A stretch of DNA of 64,000 nucleotides from positions 496,001 through 560,000 of the forward strand of contig CP119313.1 in the NCBI GenBank assembly GCA_029202485.1, in the 5' to 3' direction. A program made the position numbers and the translations under genes. Positions 53,268-62,016 of the stretch are shown here, piece after piece. Positions within the stretch are counted from its first letter, which is position 1. Every line of letters starts with the position of its first letter. The stretch comes from Candidatus Pedobacter colombiensis. Lineage in GTDB: Bacteria > Bacteroidota > Bacteroidia > Sphingobacteriales > Sphingobacteriaceae. The notes beneath the pieces are model-generated. The model was given only the letters and a program-made list of their open reading frames with translations, ran no database searches and was not told the DNA's origin.

Positions 53268-53999
53268 TTCCATCTTTTTTATGCCCATCGCGTATTGAAT
53301 ACCACCAAGAATGTGCTTTAAAAAAAGAGGATCAGTATAAGATTCCTCTACATGGCCCAATGCGGTATAAAATGCTCTTCCTCCATCAAAATTATGGTAC
53401 CAGGCAACAGGATGATTATTGCCATTAGTACCGCCATTATAACTGCCTTCATCAATTTTAATCAATACATTTAAGTCCGTTCCAATGTCTTTAAAATTAT
53501 ACCATTCATCTTTTCTTTTCCAGATTTCAGGTAAATGTTGAGTGGCAATGGTACTTCTGTTGACCACAATTAGATCGGCCATTTGCTGGGCAGGGTGACT
53601 GCTAAAGTAAGCACCTGCAAGTTTTCCATACCAAGGCCAGCCATATTCTGTATCCGTAGCAGCATGTATGCCTACGTAGCCACCGCCATTTTTAATGTAT
53701 CGCTCAAAAGCGGCCTGTTGTTCATCATTAAAGATATCTCCTGTTGTACTTAGAAAAACAACGGCAGCATATTTTTTAAGATTTTGATAATTGATTTTTG
53801 TGGCATCAATAGTCGTGTCAACTACGAATTTATTTTCAAGTCCTAACTTTTGAATGGCAGCAATTCCAGCCTTTATTGAGGTGTGGTGAAAGCCCGCGGT
53901 TTTAGAAAATACAAGGATTTTTTTCTTTGCAGCTACAGGGTTTACAAAAAACAAAATCAATAAACTGGCTGCAATAAAGTAGGAGAAAATCTTAGACAT
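53262..53999 (-). CDS. ThuA-domain protein, secreted
   Basis: A 245-residue protein with a signal peptide ending near PVAAK and a ThuA domain, a member of the class I glutamine-amidotransferase-like fold. Family motifs include FSKTAGFHHTSIKAGIAAI at the start, the GGYVGIHAATDTEYGWPWY segment and AWYHNFDGGRAFYTALGH near the end. ThuA proteins are linked to trehalose and other sugar use in rhizobia, and Bacteroidota hold many secreted copies. No linked sugar genes lie beside it here, so its substrate is open. Confidence 0.9.
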   Translation of the reverse strand: MSKIFSYFIAASLLILFFVNPVAAKKKILVFSKTAGFHHTSIKAGIAAIQKLGLENKFVVDTTIDATKINYQNLKKYAAVVFLSTTGDIFNDEQQAAFERYIKNGGGYVGIHAATDTEYGWPWYGKLAGAYFSSHPAQQMADLIVVNRSTIATQHLPEIWKRKDEWYNFKDIGTDLNVLIKIDEGSYNGGTNGNNHPVAWYHNFDGGRAFYTALGHVEESYTDPLFLKHILGGIQYAMGIKKMEL

Positions 54000-54071
54000 A
54001 GTTTAATAGTTTTATGCTAAGTTAATAATAATACGATTTTAAAATATCGATAGTTTTAAAAAAATAACCCA

Positions 54072-54437
54072 TTATTTTAATACGCTCTTAACCAAAAGAA
54101 ATTCGTCCGGAGCTAACTGTCGATAGCCATATTCATAGCAAAAAGTGTAAGTATCGCCCTCTTGATCAACATAACTGTGTGTATGATAATTAAGATTGAA
54201 ACCTGAAGCCATTAATTTACTGCCGCTTACCTTTGTTTTTTCCTCCGGATTAAGCTTTTGCAAGATATCCCGGTTTCTTTTTAAGATGAGGTTAACTGAT
54301 TTGATCATGCCATTGTTTTCAGCCTTTATCTTATTATTGTAGCTACTTCTACAATGATCATCACAGAATTTCTTATCAATCCGCCCGTGTAGTGGTCTAC
54401 CGCAATCCAAACATAAACGGGTTATTGATGAAGTCAT
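54072..54437 (-). CDS. Zinc-ribbon protein of unknown function
   Basis: A 121-residue cytoplasmic protein. The N-terminal segment has four cysteines, CLDC (Cys9, Cys12) and CDDHC (Cys25, Cys29), as in a treble-clef or MYM-type zinc ribbon of the DUF2116 kind. A middle helix is Lys-rich, and the conserved C-terminal half begins KLMASGFNLNYHTHSYVDQEGDTY. Such small proteins are common in Sphingobacteriaceae. It is a single gene, with an upstream AT-rich region shared with ssb, and nothing here reveals a role. Confidence 0.75.
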   Translation of the reverse strand: MTSSITRLCLDCGRPLHGRIDKKFCDDHCRSSYNNKIKAENNGMIKSVNLILKRNRDILQKLNPEEKTKVSGSKLMASGFNLNYHTHSYVDQEGDTYTFCYEYGYRQLAPDEFLLVKSVLK

Positions 54438-54594
54438 ATTTTTAATTTACACTTGAAACGTTTAATCGCTATCGAAAATCTGATCGTAAGATTAGGTCAT
54501 ATAAACAACAATACAATTGGTTAATTATTTTTCAAATTAATTATTGTAAATATACACAGTTGCTGTGCAATTATCTTAATTATACGGATGTAAT

Positions 54595-54606
54595 CGGATA
54601 TATCCG
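54595..54606. promoter_or_regulatory. Perfect 12-bp palindrome upstream of ssb
   Basis: CGGATATATCCG is fully symmetric and is preceded by a further CGGAT at 54585-54589. A smaller symmetric element, CACAG-TTG-CTGTG, lies at 54555-54567. The palindrome is about 104 nt before the ssb start and about 160 nt from the divergent zinc-ribbon gene. It could be an operator for either gene. The binding protein is unknown. Confidence 0.35.
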
Positions 54607-54709
54607 TGTAAGGTCAGGTTTATTGTAGCCATTCTATTCACATTTGTTTTTATTGACGGTTACAGTACTAGCTGTGAATGAAGTAAATACTAACTAAATA
54701 TCTAAAGAA

Positions 54710-55117
54710 ATGGAAAAAGTAAAAAACAGTGTTAGATTAACAGGGTTTGCAGGGGCTGATCCGGTTGTCATCAATTTTGCAAATGAAAAAAGAATGGCTC
54801 GTCTCAGTATTGCAGTTAATGAGGTTTATAAAAACAGCTCGGGGGAAGCTATAAACCAAACACAATGGTTTAGCTTAATATTTTGGAATAAAAAAGTAGA
54901 GTTAGTCGAAAAAATAGTGAAAAAAGGAACTCGATTTAGTATTGAAGGGAAATTAAATACTCAGAGTCATATAGTTAAAGGAGGGGAGCAGCGGTATACT
55001 ACTGAGGTCATCGTAAATACGATTGAGTTGGAGGTCAAGGAAACCAAAGAGAAAGAGAATAAGCAAAAGGAAAATAAAGAGGAGAGTGACTTATTTCTTA
55101 TTCAACCGGACCGCTAA
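54710..55117 (+). CDS. ssb: Single-stranded DNA-binding protein (paralogue type)
   Basis: A 135-residue protein with an OB fold over residues 1-105 (VRLTGFAGADPVVINF... TQWFSLIFWNKKVELVEKIVKKGTRFSIEGKL) and a short charged tail of Lys and Glu repeats. The conserved acidic DDxxF tip that recruits partner proteins is not found at the C-terminus; it ends FLIQPDR. It therefore may be an accessory copy rather than the main replication SSB. Its last 27 nt overlap the converging TonB receptor gene. Confidence 0.85.
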   Translation: MEKVKNSVRLTGFAGADPVVINFANEKRMARLSIAVNEVYKNSSGEAINQTQWFSLIFWNKKVELVEKIVKKGTRFSIEGKLNTQSHIVKGGEQRYTTEVIVNTIELEVKETKEKENKQKENKEESDLFLIQPDR

Positions 55118-57157
55118 GCCTCCATAAAAATTGCGTTTAGCGGCTGCATTAAAGTAACGACCTCCTAAAGCGTTGAGGTCGTTGCCCAAACTGTAGTTTG
55201 CATTTAATATATTGTCTGCTCCAGCAAAAATCTCTAAAGGAATGTGGCCAATATGTAAGTTTCTGTAGCCAACTTTAGCTTGCAAAATATGGTACTTTTT
55301 AGCATAAGCGGTATTGGCATCGTTTAATGGAATTCGCGAAGTAAAGTTGTGCTGCAGGAAAACATAAAGATCTTTTGGTAATTGTGCATCAATACTGCTC
55401 ACTACTGTAGTTTTCGGCACACCTGTAAGGTCATTCCCCGAAAAATTAGTCGTTTTATCCTGGTATTTATCAAATATAAAATGGCTTAAAGTATAGGCAT
55501 TACGGAACTGCAAGCTTCGTATAAAATTTGAAGCATTAGCAGGGATCATCCAAAAAGCAACCGTACTTTCCAATCCCCATTGTCTGGTACCACCGGCATT
55601 GATAAAATACTCTGCATCATTTTCATCTAAGCGTCTTACAATAGCACTTTTCAGATGATAATAAAAACCGGCTACATCTATAAATAACCTATTGTTTAGG
55701 GTTTGATATTTTAATCCGGTTTCATAATTCCAGCCATATTCCGGTTGCAAGTCAACATTGATTACATTATTCGAGGCTCTGATTTCTGCAAGCGTAGGAG
55801 GTGAGTAACCTTTACTTATAGAAGCTCTTAAGGATAAATGGGGGTCGATAAGGTAAGATAATGCGGCCCTGGGCATCACCTGAATATCAAAGCTATTTGT
55901 TTTTTTTGGAATAGCAACAGGAGCAAAGCTTTCATAACCATAGTTATACAAGTTAGCGCTGGCAGAAAGTTCTAACAGCCATTTGTCAAATAGGTCTGCT
56001 GTGATATGAGCAAAAGCAAAATTAGATGCAGCTTTCAATTGATCTGAAACCTGCAATGCGGCGGGAACACCAAAATTGTTTACATAATTGTCTATATTGG
56101 ATGAGGTTTGCATACTTTCAACACCGAGATCGAATTTCCAGTTCAAATCAGCCTGTTTCTTTCCATACTCAAGATAAGACCTCAGACCAAGTGTAAATTC
56201 CTTACGTTTTTCATAATTGGTAATAAATGGGTTCTTAAAGTCTGTATAAGAAGAAAAAACAGCTACTACATGTTTAAGCTGATCATTGATCTGCCAGCTA
56301 TTGGAAACACCTCCATATAATGTCTTGCTATAGATCCCGGCATTTTGTTGAATGGCACTTTTTAAGGAACCTGCAGCAGGTCTGGATAACCGGGGATTCT
56401 CCAAATACTGAGCTTCTGTAAGTCCCCCGGGGGTATTGTAATGAAGATCTGAATAAAATAGAAATGCTTTTAAGACTGCCTTTTTTGAATAATCCCATTT
56501 GTGGTAAGTCTGGAAATATTTACGTTCCATCCCGCTATGAGCACGATAGCCATCACTACGTTGATAAGATTGGGTAAGGTTAAAGCTGTATTTGTTGAAC
56601 TGTTTGTTTAAAATTAAATTTTCTCTGAAGAGGCCATAAGAACCTCCTTCAAGTTTTAAGCCAAGTGCTGTGCTATCCTGCAGGGTACCCCGTGGTTGGA
56701 TTAATATTACACCACCGGAATTTGCGCCAAAGATATTGCCGTGTGGACCTTTTAAAATCTGTAAACTTTGTGCCGCAGAGACATCCAGTGCATTAAAATA
56801 GGTGTTCCCACCAGCATCAGTTAAAGGAAAGTCATCAAAATAGATTTTTACATTTCTTACTCCAAAAGGCGAACGCAATAAACTCCCACGAATAGAAAGA
56901 CGGTAACTACCCGGCGAGCGCTCTTCCATGCGTACACCCGGTATGGTATTCATTGTAGAAACAAATGAAGCGGAAGGTTGCTTGTCCAGAACAGCCTGAT
57001 CTATTAAACCGATCGAGCCTGTTGATCTTAATAAAGGTTGTGAGGAGAAATAAGGGCGAATAACAACCTCACTTAGTTTTTTTGTGGTGTCTTGTTTCGT
57101 TTGTGCAATGCCCAGAAAACTAAGCACAATCAAACAGCCTGTAAAAATTACTTTCAT
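55091..57157 (-). CDS. TonB-dependent outer-membrane receptor (siderophore/cobalamin type)
   Basis: A 688-residue outer-membrane protein with a signal peptide ending LGIAQ, a plug with VVIRPYFSS, SFVSTMNTIPGVRMEERSPG, RLSIRGSLLRSPFGVR and ILKGPHGNIFGANSGGVILIQ, and a beta-barrel. It has no CarboxypepD-reg or STN domain and no SusD partner, so it is of the classic iron or vitamin import type rather than SusC. It ends in RLNKK instead of the usual terminal aromatic residue. No iron or cobalamin genes lie next to it, so the ligand cannot be assigned. Confidence 0.88.
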   Translation of the reverse strand: MKVIFTGCLIVLSFLGIAQTKQDTTKKLSEVVIRPYFSSQPLLRSTGSIGLIDQAVLDKQPSASFVSTMNTIPGVRMEERSPGSYRLSIRGSLLRSPFGVRNVKIYFDDFPLTDAGGNTYFNALDVSAAQSLQILKGPHGNIFGANSGGVILIQPRGTLQDSTALGLKLEGGSYGLFRENLILNKQFNKYSFNLTQSYQRSDGYRAHSGMERKYFQTYHKWDYSKKAVLKAFLFYSDLHYNTPGGLTEAQYLENPRLSRPAAGSLKSAIQQNAGIYSKTLYGGVSNSWQINDQLKHVVAVFSSYTDFKNPFITNYEKRKEFTLGLRSYLEYGKKQADLNWKFDLGVESMQTSSNIDNYVNNFGVPAALQVSDQLKAASNFAFAHITADLFDKWLLELSASANLYNYGYESFAPVAIPKKTNSFDIQVMPRAALSYLIDPHLSLRASISKGYSPPTLAEIRASNNVINVDLQPEYGWNYETGLKYQTLNNRLFIDVAGFYYHLKSAIVRRLDENDAEYFINAGGTRQWGLESTVAFWMIPANASNFIRSLQFRNAYTLSHFIFDKYQDKTTNFSGNDLTGVPKTTVVSSIDAQLPKDLYVFLQHNFTSRIPLNDANTAYAKKYHILQAKVGYRNLHIGHIPLEIFAGADNILNANYSLGNDLNALGGRYFNAAAKRNFYGGLAVRLNKK

Positions 57158-57332
57158 TTAAAACAAAGCTAAAATTTAGAACGAATAATTTTAACTCATA
57201 ATTTGGCTATTTACGATCCAATATGTGCTATTATTACTCAGTTTATTCTATCTTTAGGCGATTTAATCAAAAGCATGTTTATCATAAACAATAAGCTTTA
57301 TTTTTCATACATATAATCGTATTTATAAAAAT

Positions 57333-59552
57333 ATGTCAGACACATCAAAAATTATCTATACCAAAACAGATGAAGCGCCAATGTTGGCAACCTATTCATT
57401 TTTACCAATTGTACAAGCTTTTACAGCCTCAGCTGGTATTGACGTAGAAAGCAGGGATATTTCTTTAGCCGGAAGGATTTTAGCCAACTTTCCAGAGTTT
57501 TTAAAGGAAGACCAAAAAATTGGAGATGCGTTGACAGAACTTGGTCAATTGGCAACTACGCCAGAGGCTAACATTATCAAGTTGCCTAATATTTCGGCTT
57601 CTATTCCACAATTAGTGGGTGCAATTACCGAATTACAATCACAAGGATATGCTATTCCTAATTATCCGGATAATGCACAGACGGAAGAAGAAAAAGCAAT
57701 CAAAGCAAAATATGCAAAAGTTTTAGGTTCTGCTGTTAACCCTGTTTTACGTGAGGGTAACTCAGATCGTAGAGCACCCAAAGCAGTTAAGAATTATGCA
57801 AAAGCAAATCCACATTCGATGGGTGCCTGGTCTGCAGATTCTAAAACTAAAGTAGAAAGTATGACTGAAGACGATTTTTACGGGTCAGAGAAATCTGTTA
57901 CCGTTGCAGAAGCCAGTCAGTTTAAAATAGAATTTGTAGATGCAAACGGAGCTGTTGTTGAGCTAAAAGGATTATCGCCGTTAAAAGCAGGTGAAGTGAT
58001 TGATAGCTCTGTAATGAACCTTTCGGCATTGAAATCTTTCGTAGCAAAAGCTATTGAAGAAGCAAAAGCAGCAGGCGTTTTACTTTCAGTGCATTTGAAA
58101 GCAACAATGATGAAGGTTTCTGACCCGATCATTTTTGGTGCTATAGTGGAAGTTTATTTTGCTGATGTTTTTGCTAAATATGCCGATTTATTCAAAGAAT
58201 TAAACATTGATACCCGTAATGGTTTAGGCGATGTTTATGCTAAAATCGCAGGTAATGCAAAAGAAGCGGAAGTAAAAGCGGCTATTGATGCCGCCATTGT
58301 AAACGGTCCGGCATTAGCTATGGTAAATTCAGATAAAGGAATTACCAACCTACACGTACCTTCTGATGTGATTGTTGATGCTTCAATGCCTGCAATGATC
58401 CGGACATCAGGTCAGATGTGGAATAAAGATAACAAACAACAAGATACCATTGCTATCATTCCGGATCGTTGTTATGCAGGTGTTTATACTGCTACGATTG
58501 AGGATTGTAAAGCTCATGGCGCTTTTGATGTAGCCACGATGGGGTCTGTACCAAACGTTGGTTTAATGGCGCAAAAAGCAGAAGAATATGGTTCTCATGA
58601 TAAAACTTTCCAGGCTACTGCAAATGGTACAATACGTGTGACAGATGCAAATGGTAACGTTTTCTTCGATCAAAAGGTTGAAAAAGGCGATATTTTCCGT
58701 ATGTGTCAGACCAAAGATGCTCCAATTCAGGACTGGGTTAAATTAGCGGTAAACAGGGCTCGTTTGTCGGCTACGCCGGCAGTTTTCTGGTTGGATGAAA
58801 ACAGAGCGCACGATAGACAAATCATTGAAAAAGTTAAAAAATACCTGGCTGACCATGATACTACGGGCTTAGACATTCGTATTTTATCACCAATTGAAGC
58901 CACTAAATTCACTTTAGACAGAATCCGTAAAGGCGAAGACACAATTTCGGTTACAGGTAATGTACTACGTGATTATTTAACGGATTTGTTCCCGATTTTA
59001 GAATTAGGTACATCAGCAAAAATGCTATCTATTGTTCCATTGATGAATGGTGGTGGTTTGTTTGAAACGGGAGCTGGCGGTTCTGCACCTAAACATGTAG
59101 AGCAATTCCTGGATGAAGGTTATCTGCGTTGGGATTCACTAGGGGAGTTTTTAGCTTTAGCTGTTTCTCTGGAGCACTTAGGTCAAACACAAAATAATCC
59201 AAAAGCTTTAGTATTGGCCGAAACATTAGATCAGGCAACTGAGAAATTCCTTGCTAATGATAAATCACCGGCTCGTAAAGTTGGACAGATTGACAATAGA
59301 GGTTCACATTACTATTTAGCAATGTATTGGGCACAGGGTTTAGCTGCACAAACTAAAGATGCAGAATTGCAGGCTAAATTTGCACCATTGGCTAAAGCTT
59401 TAACAGAAAATGAAGAGAAGATTATGGGCGAGCTGATCGGAGCACAAGGTAAGCCGCAAAATATTGGAGGTTATTATCATCCAAATGATGATCTGGCATC
59501 AGCAGCAATGCGCCCAAGTCAAACATTAAATACTGCTTTGGCGAGTTTATAA
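57333..59552 (+). CDS. icd: Isocitrate dehydrogenase (NADP+), monomeric type
   Basis: A 739-residue cytoplasmic enzyme of the citric acid cycle, decarboxylating isocitrate to 2-oxoglutarate with NADP. Length and sequence (IIYTKTDEAPMLATYSFLPIVQAF at the start; REGNSDRRAPKAVKNYAKANPH; GSAPKHVEQF; IDNRGSHYYLAMYWAQ) are those of the roughly 80-kDa monomeric family, unrelated in sequence to the dimeric enzyme. It is transcribed alone and ends in a strong terminator. No glyoxylate-shunt genes lie nearby. Confidence 0.97.
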   Translation: MSDTSKIIYTKTDEAPMLATYSFLPIVQAFTASAGIDVESRDISLAGRILANFPEFLKEDQKIGDALTELGQLATTPEANIIKLPNISASIPQLVGAITELQSQGYAIPNYPDNAQTEEEKAIKAKYAKVLGSAVNPVLREGNSDRRAPKAVKNYAKANPHSMGAWSADSKTKVESMTEDDFYGSEKSVTVAEASQFKIEFVDANGAVVELKGLSPLKAGEVIDSSVMNLSALKSFVAKAIEEAKAAGVLLSVHLKATMMKVSDPIIFGAIVEVYFADVFAKYADLFKELNIDTRNGLGDVYAKIAGNAKEAEVKAAIDAAIVNGPALAMVNSDKGITNLHVPSDVIVDASMPAMIRTSGQMWNKDNKQQDTIAIIPDRCYAGVYTATIEDCKAHGAFDVATMGSVPNVGLMAQKAEEYGSHDKTFQATANGTIRVTDANGNVFFDQKVEKGDIFRMCQTKDAPIQDWVKLAVNRARLSATPAVFWLDENRAHDRQIIEKVKKYLADHDTTGLDIRILSPIEATKFTLDRIRKGEDTISVTGNVLRDYLTDLFPILELGTSAKMLSIVPLMNGGGLFETGAGGSAPKHVEQFLDEGYLRWDSLGEFLALAVSLEHLGQTQNNPKALVLAETLDQATEKFLANDKSPARKVGQIDNRGSHYYLAMYWAQGLAAQTKDAELQAKFAPLAKALTENEEKIMGELIGAQGKPQNIGGYYHPNDDLASAAMRPSQTLNTALASL

Positions 59553-59572
59553 GCGAAAGTTAGTCTTCCTAT

Positions 59573-59614
59573 AAAGGGTCTGTATCATCACATCATGATA
59601 CAGACCCTTTTTTA
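59573..59614 (+). terminator. Intrinsic terminator of icd
   Basis: A perfect 16-bp stem (AAAGGGTCTGTATCAT at 59573-59588 and its complement at 59595-59610) with a 6-nt loop, then a T run. The TGTATCATC core and the stem and loop size match the eno and fabG terminators. Confidence 0.93.
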
Positions 59615-59683
59615 TGTGATTATACTAATGATTCAAAACATTTAGCGGCTTTTTTGTGTTGTATTGATATAAAAGTAACCAAT

Positions 59684-60106
59684 ATGAAGACCGGCGAAAA
59701 TGATAAGCCAAGAGCTAAGCGCGCAATGGACAAGCTTCATCCAACGGATTTGGGTGAAACAAAGGACTTTAATAATTTATCTTTTGATAAAGAAAAGAAT
59801 AGCTTCGAGTTTGATGTGAAGGGTAAAGATACTGACTACGATCATCCACTTCCATACGATACTTCAGCACCTAATGGTGAGGATAGTATTTCTACTTATG
59901 ATGAGTCTAACCCTTATAATGGATTGGAATACGATAACGAGGGTGAGATGAAAGAAAGGTTAGATGGGGCAGGAATGCGTATAGATAATAGTGGCAATGT
60001 AGTGGAAGTGAGCCCTGAGGATGAAATCCTTTCCCGTACTCCTGAGGATGAGCGCGATGACCTGGATGAAGAAGGATATCCGGTTAATGATACACCTGGT
60101 AAGTAA
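59684..60106 (+). CDS. Small acidic protein of unknown function
   Basis: A 140-residue, strongly acidic protein rich in Asp, Glu, Asn and Pro, with no hydrophobic segment or cysteine. The ATG at 59684 is preferred to a TTG ten codons upstream. Repeated features are the Asp- and Pro-rich turns DYDHPLPYDTSAPNGEDS and DEILSRTPEDERDDLDEEG. It is probably natively unfolded; similar acidic proteins recur in Sphingobacteriaceae, and I cannot assign a role. It stands alone between the icd terminator and the convergent dnaX gene. Confidence 0.7.
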   Translation: MKTGENDKPRAKRAMDKLHPTDLGETKDFNNLSFDKEKNSFEFDVKGKDTDYDHPLPYDTSAPNGEDSISTYDESNPYNGLEYDNEGEMKERLDGAGMRIDNSGNVVEVSPEDEILSRTPEDERDDLDEEGYPVNDTPGK

Positions 60107-60110
60107 AAAA

Positions 60111-61913
60111 TTAAGGATTTACATCTAAATTAAACCTGCGGCGCATATCATCTAACTTGGGATTTTTCTCTATGAGATACTGATATTTTTCGACACTGGT
60201 GTACAAACGGTTGACCACCTCTTTTACGACTTGTTTGGTCTTAATCATAATGCTAAAGTTTTTAAGTCTTGGCCTTAAAAAATTAAGCAGATCTATCATT
60301 TCCTCCTGAAGTATACCTTCTTGTAGCTTATGCTCAATATGCACCATAATTTCTTCCTGGCTTTCTAATATCGGCGGTGAGGTACTCATTAGCGTATACA
60401 CATTGATCCTGTTAGCTACTTTTACGATGTTAACGTATTCGTTCCAGTAAAATAATAACTGCTCATGAGTGAAGGGCTCACGATCACTACCGGTAATGTA
60501 TTGTGGCTCGTCGCTAGCTTGACCTTCTCCTTTTTTTTCTATACCGTTTAAGGATGGAATTAGTATTGCTGCATTATTCTGCTGAGCAGAAGAGGATGGC
60601 TTAAGTACAATTTTAGCCGATGGTACTGCTTTTTTAGGAAGTGGAATACTTGCCGATGGTGTAGTAACCGGTTTTGTCTCCATAACCGGTATAGCTGGTG
60701 TTGCGTTGGCAACAGGACTTTGCGGGGTTATAGGTATTGCAGCAGAACTTACATTAGTTTTTTTTTTAATCTGATCGTTGTCAGTTGCGTTGGTAAGCGG
60801 TTGGCTGGCTAGTTGAAGTACCGATGGAATGTGGCACATTTTAATTAAAGCCATCTCAACCTGTAACCGTTGGTTTTTACTGTTTTTGTAATTCAGATCG
60901 CACTGATTGGCCAGATTTAAGGCGGTCAGGATAAATGATACCGGTGTTTGCTGGCTCTGACTGATGTATTTCTGTTTGATGTTTTCACTAACTTCTAGAA
61001 GTTTAGTGGTTTGCGCATCTTTAGCTACCAATAGATTGCGCAGGTGACTGGCTAATCCATTGATGAAGTTATTGCCATCGAAACCATTGTTTAGGATTTC
61101 ATCAAACAATATCAGAGTATTGCTTACATCGGTAGTAGTAAGGTATTGGGTAAGTTTAAAATAATAATCGTAATCAAGTATGTTAAGGTTGTCGATTACC
61201 GATTTATAAGTTAGGTTTTTATTGGTATAACTTACAATCTGGTCAAACATAGAAAGGGCATCCCTTAGTCCACCATCTGCTTTTTGGGCAATGATGTGCA
61301 AGCCATCGGCTTCTACAGCTATGTTTTCGCGTTGAGCTATTTTATTTAAATGGCCTGAAATATCATCTACCTGAATCCTGTTGAAATCAAAGATCTGGCA
61401 TCGCGATAATATTGTAGGCAGTATCTTGTGTTTTTCTGTTGTGGCTAATATAAAAATAGCATAGGAAGGTGGTTCTTCAAGCGTTTTTAGGAACGCGTTG
61501 AAGGCATTTGCAGATAGCATGTGCACCTCATCAATGATATAGATTTTATATTTTCCTGCTTGTGGCGGTATACGTACTTGCTCAATCAAACTTCTGATGT
61601 CATCAACAGAATTGTTCGATGCAGCATCGAGCTCATGGAAGTTGAAAGAGTGACCAGTTTGAAAAGAAACGCAGGAATCACAAGTACCACAGGCCTCCTG
61701 TTCAGGTGTTAAGTTGGTACAGTTAATTGTTTTTGCAAGGATACGTGCGCAGGTGGTTTTACCCACACCTCTTGGTCCACAAAATAGAAAGGCCTGTGCC
61801 AGCTGGTTGTTTTTTATAGCATTTTTTAGCGTACCTGTAATATGCTGCTGACCAACAACGGTTTCAAACGTTGCCGGGCGGTACTTACGGGCTGATACTA
61901 TAAAATTCTCCAT
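60111..61913 (-). CDS. dnaX: DNA polymerase III subunits gamma and tau
   Basis: A 600-residue clamp-loader ATPase. Walker A GPRGVGKT is at residues 46-53, the zinc site uses Cys65, Cys75, Cys78 and Cys81, Walker B with DEVH is at 128-131, and the SRC motif follows at 170-172. After the clamp-loader core (to about 365) comes a Pro/Ala-rich linker and a tau-type C-terminal domain. At codons 383-385 lies a run of ten A (60758-60767). Adding one A gives a stop two codons on and losing one gives a stop after Leu-Met, so slippage there would make a gamma protein of about 386 residues. Confidence 0.96.
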   Translation of the reverse strand: MENFIVSARKYRPATFETVVGQQHITGTLKNAIKNNQLAQAFLFCGPRGVGKTTCARILAKTINCTNLTPEQEACGTCDSCVSFQTGHSFNFHELDAASNNSVDDIRSLIEQVRIPPQAGKYKIYIIDEVHMLSANAFNAFLKTLEEPPSYAIFILATTEKHKILPTILSRCQIFDFNRIQVDDISGHLNKIAQRENIAVEADGLHIIAQKADGGLRDALSMFDQIVSYTNKNLTYKSVIDNLNILDYDYYFKLTQYLTTTDVSNTLILFDEILNNGFDGNNFINGLASHLRNLLVAKDAQTTKLLEVSENIKQKYISQSQQTPVSFILTALNLANQCDLNYKNSKNQRLQVEMALIKMCHIPSVLQLASQPLTNATDNDQIKKKTNVSSAAIPITPQSPVANATPAIPVMETKPVTTPSASIPLPKKAVPSAKIVLKPSSSAQQNNAAILIPSLNGIEKKGEGQASDEPQYITGSDREPFTHEQLLFYWNEYVNIVKVANRINVYTLMSTSPPILESQEEIMVHIEHKLQEGILQEEMIDLLNFLRPRLKNFSIMIKTKQVVKEVVNRLYTSVEKYQYLIEKNPKLDDMRRRFNLDVNP

Positions 61914-62016
61914 TCGTCCACGAAAATAGGAATTTTTGTTGAGGTTGGAATACCGGAAGCCTTTAATGTTGAAAAAATGAAGAAAGAAGTACTATTGGCA
62001 GGTAGATTGAAAGATT

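Noticed and set aside
60111..61913. dnaX as a frameshifted or broken gene because of the A10 run
   Set aside because: The frame is continuous through the run into a long tau-type C-terminal part, so the gene is intact; the run is better explained as a slippage site.
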